In this document: piece after piece, positions 37,455-46,179 of the stretch
How the letters are laid out: each line of letters begins with the position of its first letter
Position numbering within the stretch: the first letter of the stretch is position 1
Origin: Leisingera sp. NJS204
Lineage (GTDB): Bacteria > Pseudomonadota > Alphaproteobacteria > Rhodobacterales > Rhodobacteraceae
Direction of reading: 5' to 3'
Length of the DNA: 64,000 nt
Assembly: GCF_004123675.1 (NCBI RefSeq)
Contig: NZ_CP035417.1
Coordinates: forward strand, 267,501 to 331,500
Notes under the pieces: generated by a model
Database searches by the model: none
The model's input: the letters and a program-made list of their open reading frames with translations, nothing else
What the model was told of the DNA's origin: nothing
Program-made: the position numbers and the translations under genes

Positions 37455-37655
37455 GCACCTCGGCGCGGTTACAAATTACAGCCGCGCCGCACATCAGGGC
37501 AAGCCCTGCGTCAGCGGCCCCGATCTCACCCTGGATGCAGCGGCTTGAGACCATCCATCGTCGGGCCGGGATTATCGGCGAATTCGGTTCAGATTATTTG
37601 AGTCTGTAAATCGGGACTGGCTCAAGACAGTTGCGGCCGGGCTCAGCCATAGAAT

Positions 37656-37817
37656 TCATGCGGCTTTTTTCAGTTTCCTTACGGGTGTCATGCCGCTGAT
37701 GCCCATGTTGGGTCGCTCATTGTTGTAAATCCAGAGCCATTCCGTTGCCTGGTTCTGCGCCTCCTCGACGGTTTCAAAGATGTATTGCCCCAGCCAAGGC
37801 TGACACGAATCAAACGT
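37656..37817 (-). pseudogene. C-terminal fragment of an IS3-family (IS2-like) transposase
   Basis: About 54 codons read on the minus strand: TFDSCQPWLGQYIFETVEEAQ, then ATEWLWIYNNERPNMGISGMTPVRKLKKA and a stop. This is the end of an integrase-core OrfB. Nothing else of the element remains. Its upstream edge overlaps the 3' end of the AmpR-like gene, whose stop codon it seems to provide. Confidence 0.78.
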
Positions 37818-38718
37818 CTCCCGATCCAACAGGAGGCATCAGCTTTGCCTCTCCCGCGCTCTGCCCAGAGAGCCATCGGGAAAATGCGTTCATCGCCCGT
37901 GTCGCAGGGCGGTCTGACGGCCAGGCCAGATAGTAACGCCCGGCGGAAAAGGTGACGCAGAAGGGTTGCGCCAGCCGGCCTTGGGCAATGAAACTCTCGA
38001 ACATGGCGACTGGCAACAGCGCAGCACCTGCCCCCGAGGCGGCCAGTTCCGCGAGCGCCACCGAGCTGTCAAAAACCGGACCTGTGACCATCGGACAGGG
38101 CGCACCTGCGACTTCGAACCAGCCCGGCCATTCAGCGCTGCGGTAGCTGCGCAGAAGCGTCACCTGTCCGAGGTCCGACGGATGCCGCAGGCGCGCCGCC
38201 AGCCCCGGCGCGCAGAGCGGTGCCAACGGCGCCTCCGTCAGCGGGATCGCGTCATGGCCGGTCCAGCCGCCGGTGCCGAAACGGATCGCCATGTCCAGCC
38301 CCTCGCGCAGGATTTCCACCCGGTTGTTGTTGGTCGAAATCCGCAGATCGATCTCCGGATGCGCCTGCCGGAAGGTATCGACACGCGGCATCAGCCAGCC
38401 GAGCGCAAAGGTCGTGTTCACTCCGACTTTCAGCACCTCTACGTCACGCTGCCCGCCAAGGCGGTCGAGCACCCTCGCCATCGCGTCGAACCCGTGTTCG
38501 AGCACCGGGAAAAGCCGCTGCCCCTCGTCGGTCGGCACCAGCCCCTGCGAGGTGCGCAGGAACAGGGTGACGCCCAGCAGATCCTCCAGCCGCGCGATCT
38601 GATGGCTGACTGCGGCCTGGGTCACGCGCAGTTCGACGGCGGCCTTGGTGAAACTGCCCTGGCGCATGGCAACCTCGAACACGCGCAGAGCGTTCAACGG
38701 CAGGTCGGGGCGATCCAT
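37810..38718 (-). CDS. LysR-family regulator, AmpR/GcvA-like
   Basis: 302 residues. N-terminal winged HTH: LPLNALRVFEVAMRQGSFTKAAVELRVTQAAVSHQIARLEDLLGVTLFLR, followed by GLVPTDEGQRLFPVL, the subgroup that includes AmpR and GcvA. The effector domain is complete to about residue 290 (AWPSDRPATRAMNAFSRWLSGQ). It is divergent from a class A beta-lactamase gene, the standard ampR-bla layout, so it probably activates that gene when cell-wall fragments accumulate. The last residues come from DNA shared with an IS relic, so the natural C-terminus may have been trimmed or changed. Confidence 0.88.
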   Translation of the reverse strand: MDRPDLPLNALRVFEVAMRQGSFTKAAVELRVTQAAVSHQIARLEDLLGVTLFLRTSQGLVPTDEGQRLFPVLEHGFDAMARVLDRLGGQRDVEVLKVGVNTTFALGWLMPRVDTFRQAHPEIDLRISTNNNRVEILREGLDMAIRFGTGGWTGHDAIPLTEAPLAPLCAPGLAARLRHPSDLGQVTLLRSYRSAEWPGWFEVAGAPCPMVTGPVFDSSVALAELAASGAGAALLPVAMFESFIAQGRLAQPFCVTFSAGRYYLAWPSDRPATRAMNAFSRWLSGQSAGEAKLMPPVGSGDV

Positions 38719-38844
38719 GTCGATACCTCAGCTAATGACAGGCGATAAGATTTGTCGTTTGTAGCGCCGGATCAAGCTGAAATATACCAGACGCATGATA
38801 TCACCTGATGTCGTCTATGGCACATATCCGGAAAGGAACACCCC

Positions 38845-39726
38845 ATGCGGTTCACCGCTTCCGTCCTGTCGCGCGCAGTGGCAGGGCTTGCTCTTGGCCT
38901 GTCTCTGGCCACCATGTCCGCAGCTGACACGCGCCTCGAGGCGCTGGCCGAAACCGTGTCGCAAGTTGAACAGAGGCTTGGCGGGCGTGTCGGCCTGTCG
39001 CTCGAAGAGGTCGGCGGGCAGACGTCCTGGTCGCACCGGGAGGATGAACGCTTCCTGATGAACAGTACCGTGAAGGCGCCGATCTGCGGGGCCGTTCTCG
39101 CGCAGCGCGATGCGGGGGCCCTGGCTCTTTCTGACGCGCTGCCGGTGCGCGCGGCGGATCTGCAGTCCTACGCGCCGGTCACCAAAACGCGGGTTGGCAA
39201 GGACATGACGATCGAAGCGCTGTGCTTCGCCGCCATCGACATGAGCGACAACACCGCAACCAACATTCTGATCGACCGGCTAGGCGGCCCGCAGGCAGTT
39301 ACGCGATTCTTCCGCGGCATCGGCGACCCGATCAGCCGTCTGGACCGGCGTGAGCCCGGTCTGAACACCTTTGTGCCCGGCGATCCACGCGACACCACGA
39401 CCCCGGCGGCAATGGCCGTAACGCTGGAAAAGTTGCTGCTGGGCAGTGCGCTGTCCCCGGTATCGCGCGACCAGCTGGCGGACTGGATGAGCCATGGCGG
39501 CGTGACGGGCAACTTGCTGCGCGCTGACGCGTCTGCGGACTGGCAAGTCCTCGACAAGTCCGGCAGCGGCAGCCACACCCGCAATATCATCGCAATGGTC
39601 ACACCCGGCAAAGGGGCGCCGTGGATCATCACCATCTTTCTGTCAGACGCCGATGCGGATTTCGACACCCGCAACGCGGCCCTGCAGAAACTTGGCAGTG
39701 CAGTCATGGCAGTGATCCGGGACTGA
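38845..39726 (+). CDS. Class A beta-lactamase
   Basis: 293 residues. Signal peptide (VLSRAVAGLALGLSLATMSAA). Active-site motifs: STVK (Ser74, Lys77), SDN (134-136), REPGLN with Glu170 in the omega loop (EPELN in most class A enzymes) and KSG (238-240) in place of the more common KTG. Cys81 and Cys127 stand where TEM/CARB enzymes have their disulfide. It should hydrolyse penicillins in the periplasm; spectrum cannot be inferred. Divergent from the AmpR-like regulator with a 126-base promoter gap. Confidence 0.94.
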   Translation: MRFTASVLSRAVAGLALGLSLATMSAADTRLEALAETVSQVEQRLGGRVGLSLEEVGGQTSWSHREDERFLMNSTVKAPICGAVLAQRDAGALALSDALPVRAADLQSYAPVTKTRVGKDMTIEALCFAAIDMSDNTATNILIDRLGGPQAVTRFFRGIGDPISRLDRREPGLNTFVPGDPRDTTTPAAMAVTLEKLLLGSALSPVSRDQLADWMSHGGVTGNLLRADASADWQVLDKSGSGSHTRNIIAMVTPGKGAPWIITIFLSDADADFDTRNAALQKLGSAVMAVIRD

Positions 39727-39910
39727 GCAGGCTCGGGCCGGGGCGCGGAAATTCGGGTCAGGTCAAGTCTTGCAGCGCGGCAGAGTTCAGCATGAAACTG
39801 TGCCGGTCGAATGCCGGCACTCCGCCTGGCTGCCGGCCGGTTTGGACCGTGGCGGTACAGCGAAAATCAATGCCGGATCTGGCGGCAGGGATGGATTTGC
39901 AAATGCCGCA

Positions 39911-40172
39911 CAACAATGCGCAGCTCTGGAACCTCGGTGAAGGTCCATTCACTTTCCGGGTTCAGGCGGGAACCCGCGGTTTGCCTGAGGGGCTTTATCG
40001 TAGCACAGCCGGTTCCTGAACTGGCGTCCGTTTTTGAGCTCATTGTTCAGGATGCCGGTGCCCCTTTGGCGGTTGCCAAGGATGGTCGAGGCGCCCCGAT
40101 GGCGCCAAACGGGCCCGTCACGCCTTCCTTGTTGAGCTCTTCTGCGATCTTCTTCGGGGACAGGGCCAGTGT
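39911..40172 (-). pseudogene. Degraded middle fragment of a serine recombinase
   Basis: Minus-strand pieces in different frames align to the central part of a large serine recombinase: SPKKIAEELNKEGVTGPFG, then TILGNRQRGTGILNNELKNG followed by RQFRNRLCYDK, then SRLNPESEWTFTEVPELRIV. At least two frameshifts separate them. The fragment begins right after the stop of the AraC-type gene and ends at about 39911, where similarity stops abruptly. The following 160 bases to the beta-lactamase gene are unassigned. Confidence 0.65.
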
Positions 40173-41198
40173 TCAATTTTTCGATGCTCTGTACGAACTT
40201 GGTGTTACACCTGTCCACCGCCGGAAAGCGCGGTGGAAATTCGCGGGAGAGGAGAACCCGACATCCTGAGAGATTTCTTCGATGCTCTTGCTCCCGGCCT
40301 GCAGGTCATGAATGGCTATGTCCCGGCGCAGCCCGTCCTTGATCGCCTGAAAGGAGGTGTCTTCCGCATCCAGCCGCCGCATCAAGGTTCTAGGTGTGAC
40401 GTTCAATGCGCGGGCGGCATCTGCCAAGTGGCCGCCCTCCCAGCTTGTTTGATAAAGGAACTCCCGGACTCTCAAAGACTGCTTATGTTCCCTATACCCT
40501 GTGAACATCCAGTCTCGGGGAGCCCGGCTTAGAAACTCCTTCAGTTCCGCAGAGCTGCGTCTTTTTGTTGGCCCCAGTTTCGCGACCTCAAACGTAATTG
40601 CCGAACACGGTGCCATGAAGCTGATCTGCGCCGGAAATATCACCGCGTAATCGTCTGAAAACCCAGGGCGCTCAAAGGCAAATTGAACCGCCTGGACAGG
40701 CACTTCATATCCTGCAAGCCAGGACAGCAGCCCATGCGCCAGTTTCAGGATGAGCATATGGCCGAACTGCTGACAGGGCTGCTCACCGCGTGGCAAAAGC
40801 CGCAGGCTGAGACTGCCGGGCCCGGACGCAAGTTTCATCTGGTAATCGTCCAGCAACAGGTTCCAAAACGTAGAGAACCGGTGCAAGGCTGAAGGAAGAG
40901 AGCTGGCTTCGCGGACCGTTGTCAGCAGGTGCTGCAGTGCTCTGGCCCGGATCGGCCGGCTCCAAAGGCCCATCATTTCATCATTGGTTTCGATGGCAGC
41001 GATTTGGTAAAGCCGGACAATCTGATCCAAAGTAATGCGGTGGGCAATCTGACCCTGGACTGCATGCATCCCCGCGCGCTGCAGGAAGGAGGCCAATTGG
41101 GCATCCGTGCAACAATGCCGCAAGGCCATAATCCAATTCCCGGCAAACTGCGACGAAACCGTGGCCAGGCTTGAAGGTTCCGAAGTTGTCATTTCCAT
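40173..41198 (-). CDS. AraC-family regulator with arabinose-binding-like domain
   Basis: 341 residues. The N-terminal part is of the Arabinose_bd type (QIVRLYQIAAIETNDEMMGLW, HRFSTFWNLLLDDYQ) and the C-terminus holds the double HTH of AraC: GGHLADAARALNVTPRTLMRRLDAEDTSFQAIKDGLRRDIAIHDLQAGSKSIEEISQDVGFSSPANFHRAFRRWTGVTPSSYR, here given as a position span of about residues 255-338. No neighbouring catabolic gene is obvious, so the target is unknown. It is isolated between a recombinase relic and a LysR gene. Confidence 0.88.
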   Translation of the reverse strand: MEMTTSEPSSLATVSSQFAGNWIMALRHCCTDAQLASFLQRAGMHAVQGQIAHRITLDQIVRLYQIAAIETNDEMMGLWSRPIRARALQHLLTTVREASSLPSALHRFSTFWNLLLDDYQMKLASGPGSLSLRLLPRGEQPCQQFGHMLILKLAHGLLSWLAGYEVPVQAVQFAFERPGFSDDYAVIFPAQISFMAPCSAITFEVAKLGPTKRRSSAELKEFLSRAPRDWMFTGYREHKQSLRVREFLYQTSWEGGHLADAARALNVTPRTLMRRLDAEDTSFQAIKDGLRRDIAIHDLQAGSKSIEEISQDVGFSSPANFHRAFRRWTGVTPSSYRASKN

Positions 41199-41398
41199 AG
41201 GCTCCAGCGCCGATTGTCATTTTTGGAGAGCATATCGCCTTTTTTAAGCGTGAATTTGGTCAGCTGCTACAGGCATCTGGCATGAAGTAACAATACGCAC
41301 CCACGGCGGAAAGCAACAGCCGCGGGACCGCTTCTGCGTGTCCTCAGGTGAAATTGCCGGCGATTGTGGCGTGACCTGCTGCCGGGCATTCTCAGGCC

Positions 41399-42283
41399 CT
41401 AGGCCGGTTCGGCTGCCCCAATTCTGTTCCAAAGCTCACTGGCAACGACGCCGGGCGGGCGGTCTCGGCGTCTTATCTTGAAGATCATCGTTCGGCGTAC
41501 AGGAAATCGTTCCAGGTTGAGAGGAAGCAAAGCACCGGACAGCCGCTCCGCCTCGGTCATATGGTCCGGCAGGCCGCCCCAGCCGAGACCGGCGAGGATC
41601 ACCTTTTTCTTGGCGGCAAGATCGGAGACGGTCCACTTCAGCCCGCCCGGCAGCAGATCGCGGCTTTGTTCATGCGCGGCGCCGCCTGTGCCCGCCGCGA
41701 CCACCTGCACGTGGCTTTGCATTTCGGATGCTGAAAGTGCACGGGAGCCGGCCGGCAGGTTCAGCCCGGGGCTGGCCACTGGCCGTATTGTCACCTCCGT
41801 GACCGGCTCAGCTTCCACATCATCCAGCGGCACCCCTTCCAGCGAAGCAAGCGCGATATCTGCCTTGCCCTCCATCAGCCGGGCAATCGGGCCGCCCATC
41901 ATTTCCATCCGCAGCCGCAGGTGGGTGGCCGGGTGATGCCGCCCGGTTTCGGCAAGCGCCGGCAGCAAAGGATCCAGATCCATTGTGGCGCTGACGGCAA
42001 TGTTCAGTTCTGGCTCTTCGCGGGCGCGCAGCCGGGCGGCAGTGGTTTTCAGGCCTTGCATCTGCCGCAGCACCCGCGACGCCTCGCGGTAGAAGATTTC
42101 ACCTGCCGGGGTGAGCGCCGGCCGGTAGGCCGCGCGGCTGAACAGCTCCAGCTCCAGTTCCTCTTCCAGCTGGCGGATTGTGTGGCTGATGGCGGACTGT
42201 GATTTGTGCAGCCGCTCCGCCGCGCCGCGGAAGGTGCCGGTTGAGACAATCGCCTCCAGGGCAACAAGCTGGTCGTGTTTCAT
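41399..42283 (-). CDS. LysR-family regulator
   Basis: 294 residues. Winged HTH at the N-terminus: HDQLVALEAIVSTGTFRGAAERLHKSQSAISHTIRQLEEELELELFSR, then RPALTPAGEIFYREA. The effector domain (ELNIAVSATMDLDPLLPAL and the rest) is of the usual length. It is divergent from the glutathione-transferase operon across a 108-base gap and most likely controls it. The inducer is unknown. Confidence 0.88.
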   Translation of the reverse strand: MKHDQLVALEAIVSTGTFRGAAERLHKSQSAISHTIRQLEEELELELFSRAAYRPALTPAGEIFYREASRVLRQMQGLKTTAARLRAREEPELNIAVSATMDLDPLLPALAETGRHHPATHLRLRMEMMGGPIARLMEGKADIALASLEGVPLDDVEAEPVTEVTIRPVASPGLNLPAGSRALSASEMQSHVQVVAAGTGGAAHEQSRDLLPGGLKWTVSDLAAKKKVILAGLGWGGLPDHMTEAERLSGALLPLNLERFPVRRTMIFKIRRRDRPPGVVASELWNRIGAAEPA

Positions 42284-42391
42284 GTAGTTGCCATATGATC
42301 TGTTTTTTTAATCACTACTGTGAGAACACAATATTATCAACAAATCATGTCAAGGGGTAGTCAGGAGCATCACCAAGCACAGGAGATAGTG

Positions 42392-43003
42392 ATGAAGCTC
42401 TACTACAAACCCGGCGCTTGCCCGCTGGCCAGCCATATCGCCCTGTATGAGACAGGCCAATCGTTTGAAATCGAAGCCGTCGATACCGCCGCGGGCCGGA
42501 CTGCAAGCGGCGCGGACTACCGCGCGATCAACCCCAAAGGCTATGTTCCGGCCCTGGGCCTGGACGACGGCAGCGTTCTCACTGAAGGGGCGGCGGTTCT
42601 GCAATATATCGCGGACGGCAACCCGGAAGCGGGTTTGGCGCCGGCGGCAGGCACCTTGGCCCGTGCCCGGATGCAGGAACAGCTCAACTGGATCGGGACC
42701 GAGCTGCACAAGGCCTTTAACCCGCTGTTCCGCGACGGAATATCCGAGGGCGGTAAAGACGACGCGCGCACCGCTGTAGCGGGCAAGTTCGATTTCATCG
42801 AGACGCAGCTGGAGGATGGCCGCGAGTGGCTGGTAGAGAACCGGTTCTCGGTCGCGGACGCCTATCTGTTCGCGGTCTCGAACTGGGCGAACTTCACCGG
42901 CATCGACCTGGCCCGCTGGCCCCGGCTGGCGGCGTTCGTGAGCCGCAGCGCGTCCCGCCCGTCCGCTCAGGCTGCAATGCGCGCAGAAGGGCTGATCCAA
43001 TGA
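42392..43003 (+). CDS. Glutathione S-transferase family protein
   Basis: 203 residues. Thioredoxin-like N-terminal domain KLYYKPGACPLASHIALYETG (the beta-class GST start with Cys and Ser near residue 10), the cis-proline region INPKGYVPAL and LTEGAAVLQYIAD, then the helical C-terminal domain ending FSVADAYLFAVSNWA. Conjugates or reduces electrophiles with glutathione. The start at 42392 has AGGAG 6 bases before. Overlaps the next gene by 4 bases (ATGA), first of a four-gene operon. Confidence 0.92.
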   Translation: MKLYYKPGACPLASHIALYETGQSFEIEAVDTAAGRTASGADYRAINPKGYVPALGLDDGSVLTEGAAVLQYIADGNPEAGLAPAAGTLARARMQEQLNWIGTELHKAFNPLFRDGISEGGKDDARTAVAGKFDFIETQLEDGREWLVENRFSVADAYLFAVSNWANFTGIDLARWPRLAAFVSRSASRPSAQAAMRAEGLIQ

Positions 43004-43380
43004 CACCAGCCGATCACAAAGTGGTCGGCGCATTGATGGAGGCCTATTTCGAGGGCCTCCATCACGCCGACAGCACCATGCTGCGTGAAGTTTTTCACCC
43101 GCAACTGGCCTATATCTGCGCAACCGAAGGCGATGAACTGTACCTGGATCTTGAAACCTACATGGCCCGCGTCGATGGGCGCGAGCCGCCGGCCAAGCGC
43201 GGCGACCCGCGCGAGGAGGAGATCCTGGAGATTGCCTTTGCCAGCGACCGGCTGGCCCGTGTCAGTGCCCGGATGACCATGATGGGCCGGGATTTCCATG
43301 ACCTGCTTACCCTTGTCCGCCACGGCACCGAATGGCGCATCGTTGCAAAAGTGTTCTCATACGTACCGCGAAAGGGCTGA
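43000..43380 (+). CDS. NTF2-like (SnoaL-type) small protein
   Basis: 126 residues of an NTF2-like cone fold: ALMEAYFEGLHHADSTMLREVFHP, LDLETYMARVDGREPP, ARMTMMGRDFHDLLTLVRHGTEWRIVAKVF, the pattern of putative lumazine-binding / SnoaL-like proteins. Exact function unknown; coupled between a GST and a tautomerase, so it may handle a reactive small molecule. The ATG overlaps the GST stop. Confidence 0.85.
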   Translation: MTPADHKVVGALMEAYFEGLHHADSTMLREVFHPQLAYICATEGDELYLDLETYMARVDGREPPAKRGDPREEEILEIAFASDRLARVSARMTMMGRDFHDLLTLVRHGTEWRIVAKVFSYVPRKG

Positions 43381-43383
43381 CCG

Positions 43384-43605
43384 ATGCCTTATGTGAATAT
43401 CAAAGTCACCCGCGAAGGCGGCCCCGATGGCACCGGCCCGAGTGCGGACCAAAAGGCGCAGCTGATCACCGGAGTTACGGACCTGCTGCAGGAAGTTCTG
43501 GGTAAGAACCCGGCAACCACATTTGTGGTGATCAACGAGGTTCCTCTGGAGGATTGGGGCGTTGGCGGCCTGCCGGTGCAGGAGTACCGGAAGCAGGCGC
43601 AATGA
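43384..43605 (+). CDS. 4-oxalocrotonate tautomerase-type enzyme
   Basis: 73 residues starting MPYVNIKVTREG; after Met removal Pro1 is the catalytic base of the tautomerase superfamily. The rest (ADQKAQLITGVTDLLQEVLGKNPATTFVVINEV) matches 4-OT subunits. Acts on keto-enol pairs or dehalogenates small acids. It overlaps the downstream monooxygenase gene by 4 bases. Confidence 0.9.
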   Translation: MPYVNIKVTREGGPDGTGPSADQKAQLITGVTDLLQEVLGKNPATTFVVINEVPLEDWGVGGLPVQEYRKQAQ

Positions 43606-44552
43606 AAACGCGGCTGACAGAGGCGCTGGGGATCACTTGCCCGGTGATCCAGGCGCCGATGGCCTTTGCTGCAGGCGGCGCGCTGGCCAGCGCTGTCTCC
43701 AGCGCCGGCGGGCTGGGCATGATCGGGGGCGCCTATGGCGATGCCGCTTGGATCGACCAGCAGTTCGACATTGCAGCGGGCGCCCGCGTCGGCTACGGGC
43801 TGATCACCTGGAAACTTGCGGAACAGCCGCAGCTGCTGGACCGGGTGCTGGCACACGATCCAGCGGCGCTGTTCTTGTCCTTTGGCGACCCGGCACCATT
43901 TGCGTCAGCGATCAAGGACGCGGGTGTGACGCTGATCTGCCAGGTGCAGACACTGCGCGACGCGCGGCAAGCGCTGGGCTGCGGCGCAGACATCATTGTC
44001 GCCCAGGGTGCGGACGCCGGGGGCCATGGCGAAGCCCGCGGCACCTTTGCCTTGGTGCCGGAGATCGCTGACGAGATCGCACGCCGGAACAGCAAGGCGC
44101 TGCTCTGTGCCGCAGGCGGCATCACGGATGGCCGCGGCCTTGCAGCGGCCTTGATGCTGGGGGCGGATGGGGCGGTGATCGGCACGCGGTTCTGGGCCTC
44201 GCGCGAGGCGTTGGTGCATCCGCGCATTCTTGATCGCGCGCTGGCGGCAACGGGAGACGACACGATCCGCACACGTGTGGTGGATGTGGTCCGCGGTTAC
44301 GACTGGCCCGGCCGTTACAACGGCCGCGTTCTGCGCAACCGGTTCATTCAAAAATGGCACGGTTCCGAGGAGGCCTTGAAACTGGAAGCGGGCGCAGAGG
44401 CCGCAAAATGGTCGGCAGCCCAGGAGGCTGGCGATCCGGATGTTGCAACCGCTTTTGCCGGTGAAGGCATCGGCTTGATCAAAAATGTTCAGGCCGCCAG
44501 CGAAATTCTGGCGGGCATCACGGCGCATGCGCAGCGGTGTCTGGCAGGGTAA
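43602..44552 (+). CDS. Nitronate monooxygenase (2-nitropropane dioxygenase family)
   Basis: 316 residues, FMN-dependent TIM barrel. N-terminus LTEALGITCPVIQAPMAFAAGG, the phosphate-binding segment ADIIVAQGADAGGHGEARG with the family's catalytic-site histidine, then LLCAAGGITDGRGLAAALMLGADGAVIGTRF. Oxidises propionate-3-nitronate and similar nitro toxins; NADH:quinone reductase activity is another known option. Last in an operon of detoxification-like enzymes; followed by a strong terminator hairpin. Confidence 0.92.
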   Translation: MKTRLTEALGITCPVIQAPMAFAAGGALASAVSSAGGLGMIGGAYGDAAWIDQQFDIAAGARVGYGLITWKLAEQPQLLDRVLAHDPAALFLSFGDPAPFASAIKDAGVTLICQVQTLRDARQALGCGADIIVAQGADAGGHGEARGTFALVPEIADEIARRNSKALLCAAGGITDGRGLAAALMLGADGAVIGTRFWASREALVHPRILDRALAATGDDTIRTRVVDVVRGYDWPGRYNGRVLRNRFIQKWHGSEEALKLEAGAEAAKWSAAQEAGDPDVATAFAGEGIGLIKNVQAASEILAGITAHAQRCLAG

Positions 44553-44584
44553 AGACGGTAAGAACTGGAGTGAACAATTGGGCC

Positions 44585-44614
44585 GGAACAGGCGGGAACG
44601 CTCCCGTCTGTTCC
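44585..44614. terminator. Bidirectional intrinsic terminator
   Basis: GGAACAG and CGGGA pair with TCCCG and CTGTTCC around an ACGC loop, followed on the plus strand by ATTTTC. It lies between two convergent genes (monooxygenase on plus, oxidoreductase on minus) and can serve both. Confidence 0.75.
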
Positions 44615-44628
44615 ATTTTCAGCAGGTT

Positions 44629-45492
44629 TCAGAATGCATGGTCCAGAACAAATTTGCCTGTATACCCGGGGGTCTCCAGCCTGCGGTGCGCTTCCGCGAT
44701 CTGGTCAAGCGGCAGGATATCTTGGACCTCCGGCGCCAGGACGCCCTGGGCCAGCCAACCCGCCAATGGCTGCAGAACCTCCTGATTGGCGGGGTTTTGA
44801 ACCGTCACCGGGCAAATGCCCCGCGATTCCGTGAATACCCCGCCTGGCTTCCACCACTCCGGGACAATGGTTGCATAGGCGCCGCCATCTTTCACGGCGG
44901 CAAATGCCTGCTGCGCGTGTTTGTGCCCGCGCACGTCAATAGCGCCGTCCACCTGCCGCGTGTCCGGGGCGGCGGGTTCGAACCCCAGCAGAGGGGCAAT
45001 TGCTGCCGCCATTGCGCCAACCGCCCCCTTTGGGTTGTTGATCAGGACACGCGCGCCCGGCGGCAAAGCCAGGGCCTGAAGAGCCGCCAGCGCTGTGCTG
45101 CCGGTCAGCGGCACTGCGGCGGCAGTGGTAAAGGGAACCGTGTCCGCAATCTTTACAACCTGACTGGCTGGCAATGCTGCAAATTCCGCGTGGGTGCCAA
45201 CCAGTGATCCCGGCTGCGGCGAAATTGCCAACACCCGGTCGCCGGGGGCAAACCCCTCTGTTTCCGGGCCAAGCGCCTCGACTGTCCCCGCCGCATCCCA
45301 ACCCAGGATCATCGGGAAAAGGGCGGGATCATCGGGCAGGATGGCTCCTGACCGCACGCCCGCATCCACCGGGTTCATGCTGGACGCATGGATGCGGATC
45401 AGTACCTCTCCCGGCTTGGGGTCGGGACGCGGCAGGTCTGCCATCCGGAACACATCCACGTCGCCAAAAGATCCTATGATTGCAGCTTTCAT
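44629..45492 (-). CDS. Zinc-less medium-chain (quinone-type) oxidoreductase, shortened
   Basis: 287 residues. N-terminal GroES-like domain: KAAIIGSFGDVDVFRMADLPRPDPKPGEVLIRIHASSMNPVD, then GWDAAGTVEALG. The cofactor domain begins with VLINNPKGAVGAMAAAIAPLLG but skips directly to APDTRQVDGAIDV, so roughly 30-40 residues present in usual members (second strand and turn of the Rossmann fold) are missing compared with the family. The C-terminus (LDQIAEAHRRLETPGYTGKFVLD) is normal. GGAGG precedes the start. It may still bind NADPH weakly or be inactive. Divergent from a TetR gene that likely controls it. Confidence 0.82.
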   Translation of the reverse strand: MKAAIIGSFGDVDVFRMADLPRPDPKPGEVLIRIHASSMNPVDAGVRSGAILPDDPALFPMILGWDAAGTVEALGPETEGFAPGDRVLAISPQPGSLVGTHAEFAALPASQVVKIADTVPFTTAAAVPLTGSTALAALQALALPPGARVLINNPKGAVGAMAAAIAPLLGFEPAAPDTRQVDGAIDVRGHKHAQQAFAAVKDGGAYATIVPEWWKPGGVFTESRGICPVTVQNPANQEVLQPLAGWLAQGVLAPEVQDILPLDQIAEAHRRLETPGYTGKFVLDHAF

Positions 45493-45501
45493 CCGTGCCT
45501 C

Positions 45502-45530
45502 CATTATTTTGTAGTGATCGTTAAATAATG
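45502..45530. promoter_or_regulatory. Operator-like inverted repeat, oxidoreductase / tetR gap
   Basis: CATTATTT and AAATAATG form an inverted repeat around TGATCG. The core TGATCGTTAA (45514-45523) recurs as TGATCGATAA at 45562-45571, next to the start of the TetR gene. The two copies suggest binding by the regulator at both promoters. Confidence 0.5.
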
Positions 45531-45588
45531 GGTTGCTTGCCGGGTCAAGTGTTTTGTGTAATGATCGATAAGTAATTTGGAGGCGACC

Positions 45589-46179
45589 TTGGGGCGGCAA
45601 AGATCTTTTGACACCGGCCATGCGATTGAACAGGCGATGCTTCTATTCTGGGAGCGCGGATATGAAGCCGCATCGATGGCCGATCTCAGCGCGGCCATGG
45701 GGGTGAACCCCCCAAGCATCTATGCGGCCTTTGGCAACAAACAGGCGTTGTTTGAGCGCTGTGCGAGCCACTACGCGCAGAACATTGCGGCCTATGCCCC
45801 CCGCGCTCTGGACGGGGAAGCAACGGCTGCCAAAGCCCTGCGCCGCTATGTGTTTGAGGCCATTGAGGCGTTTTCCGGGAAGGAGAGACCCAAAGGCTGC
45901 TTGCTGGTCAGTGCTGCAACCAATTGCGGTACCGCCAGTACCGGCGCGCAGAAACTGCTCGCCGGGTACAGGCAGGCCAGCGAGGCAATGGTCGCCGCCC
46001 GGATCCGGCGTGGTATCGAAGACGGAGACATGCCGGCAGCAAGCGATCCGGATCTGTTGGCGAAGTACATTGCAGTTCTGATTCAGGGGCTTGCGGCGCA
46101 AGCCCGCGATGGCGCCACAGCTGATGCTTTGCACAGCGTGGCTGAACTGGCGCTGGGCCAAGTTGCGGTTTTGCCTTAG
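45589..46179 (+). CDS. TetR-family regulator
   Basis: 196 residues. HTH: HAIEQAMLLFWERGYEAASMADLSAAMGVNPPSIYAAFGNKQALFERC. C-terminal domain of the YdeP/AcuR-like TetR_C type (RPKGCLLVSAATNCGT). The start is taken as the TTG at 45589 because GGAGG stands 5 bases before it; a TTG at 45577 in the same frame has none. Divergent from the oxidoreductase gene; the repeats between them are candidate operators. Confidence 0.86.
   Translation: MGRQRSFDTGHAIEQAMLLFWERGYEAASMADLSAAMGVNPPSIYAAFGNKQALFERCASHYAQNIAAYAPRALDGEATAAKALRRYVFEAIEAFSGKERPKGCLLVSAATNCGTASTGAQKLLAGYRQASEAMVAARIRRGIEDGDMPAASDPDLLAKYIAVLIQGLAAQARDGATADALHSVAELALGQVAVLP

Noticed and set aside
37461-37489. Hairpin CGGCGCGG ... CCGCGCCG after the TetR gene as terminator
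   Set aside because: The loop is 13 bases and no T-run follows; could be structural but not called a terminator.
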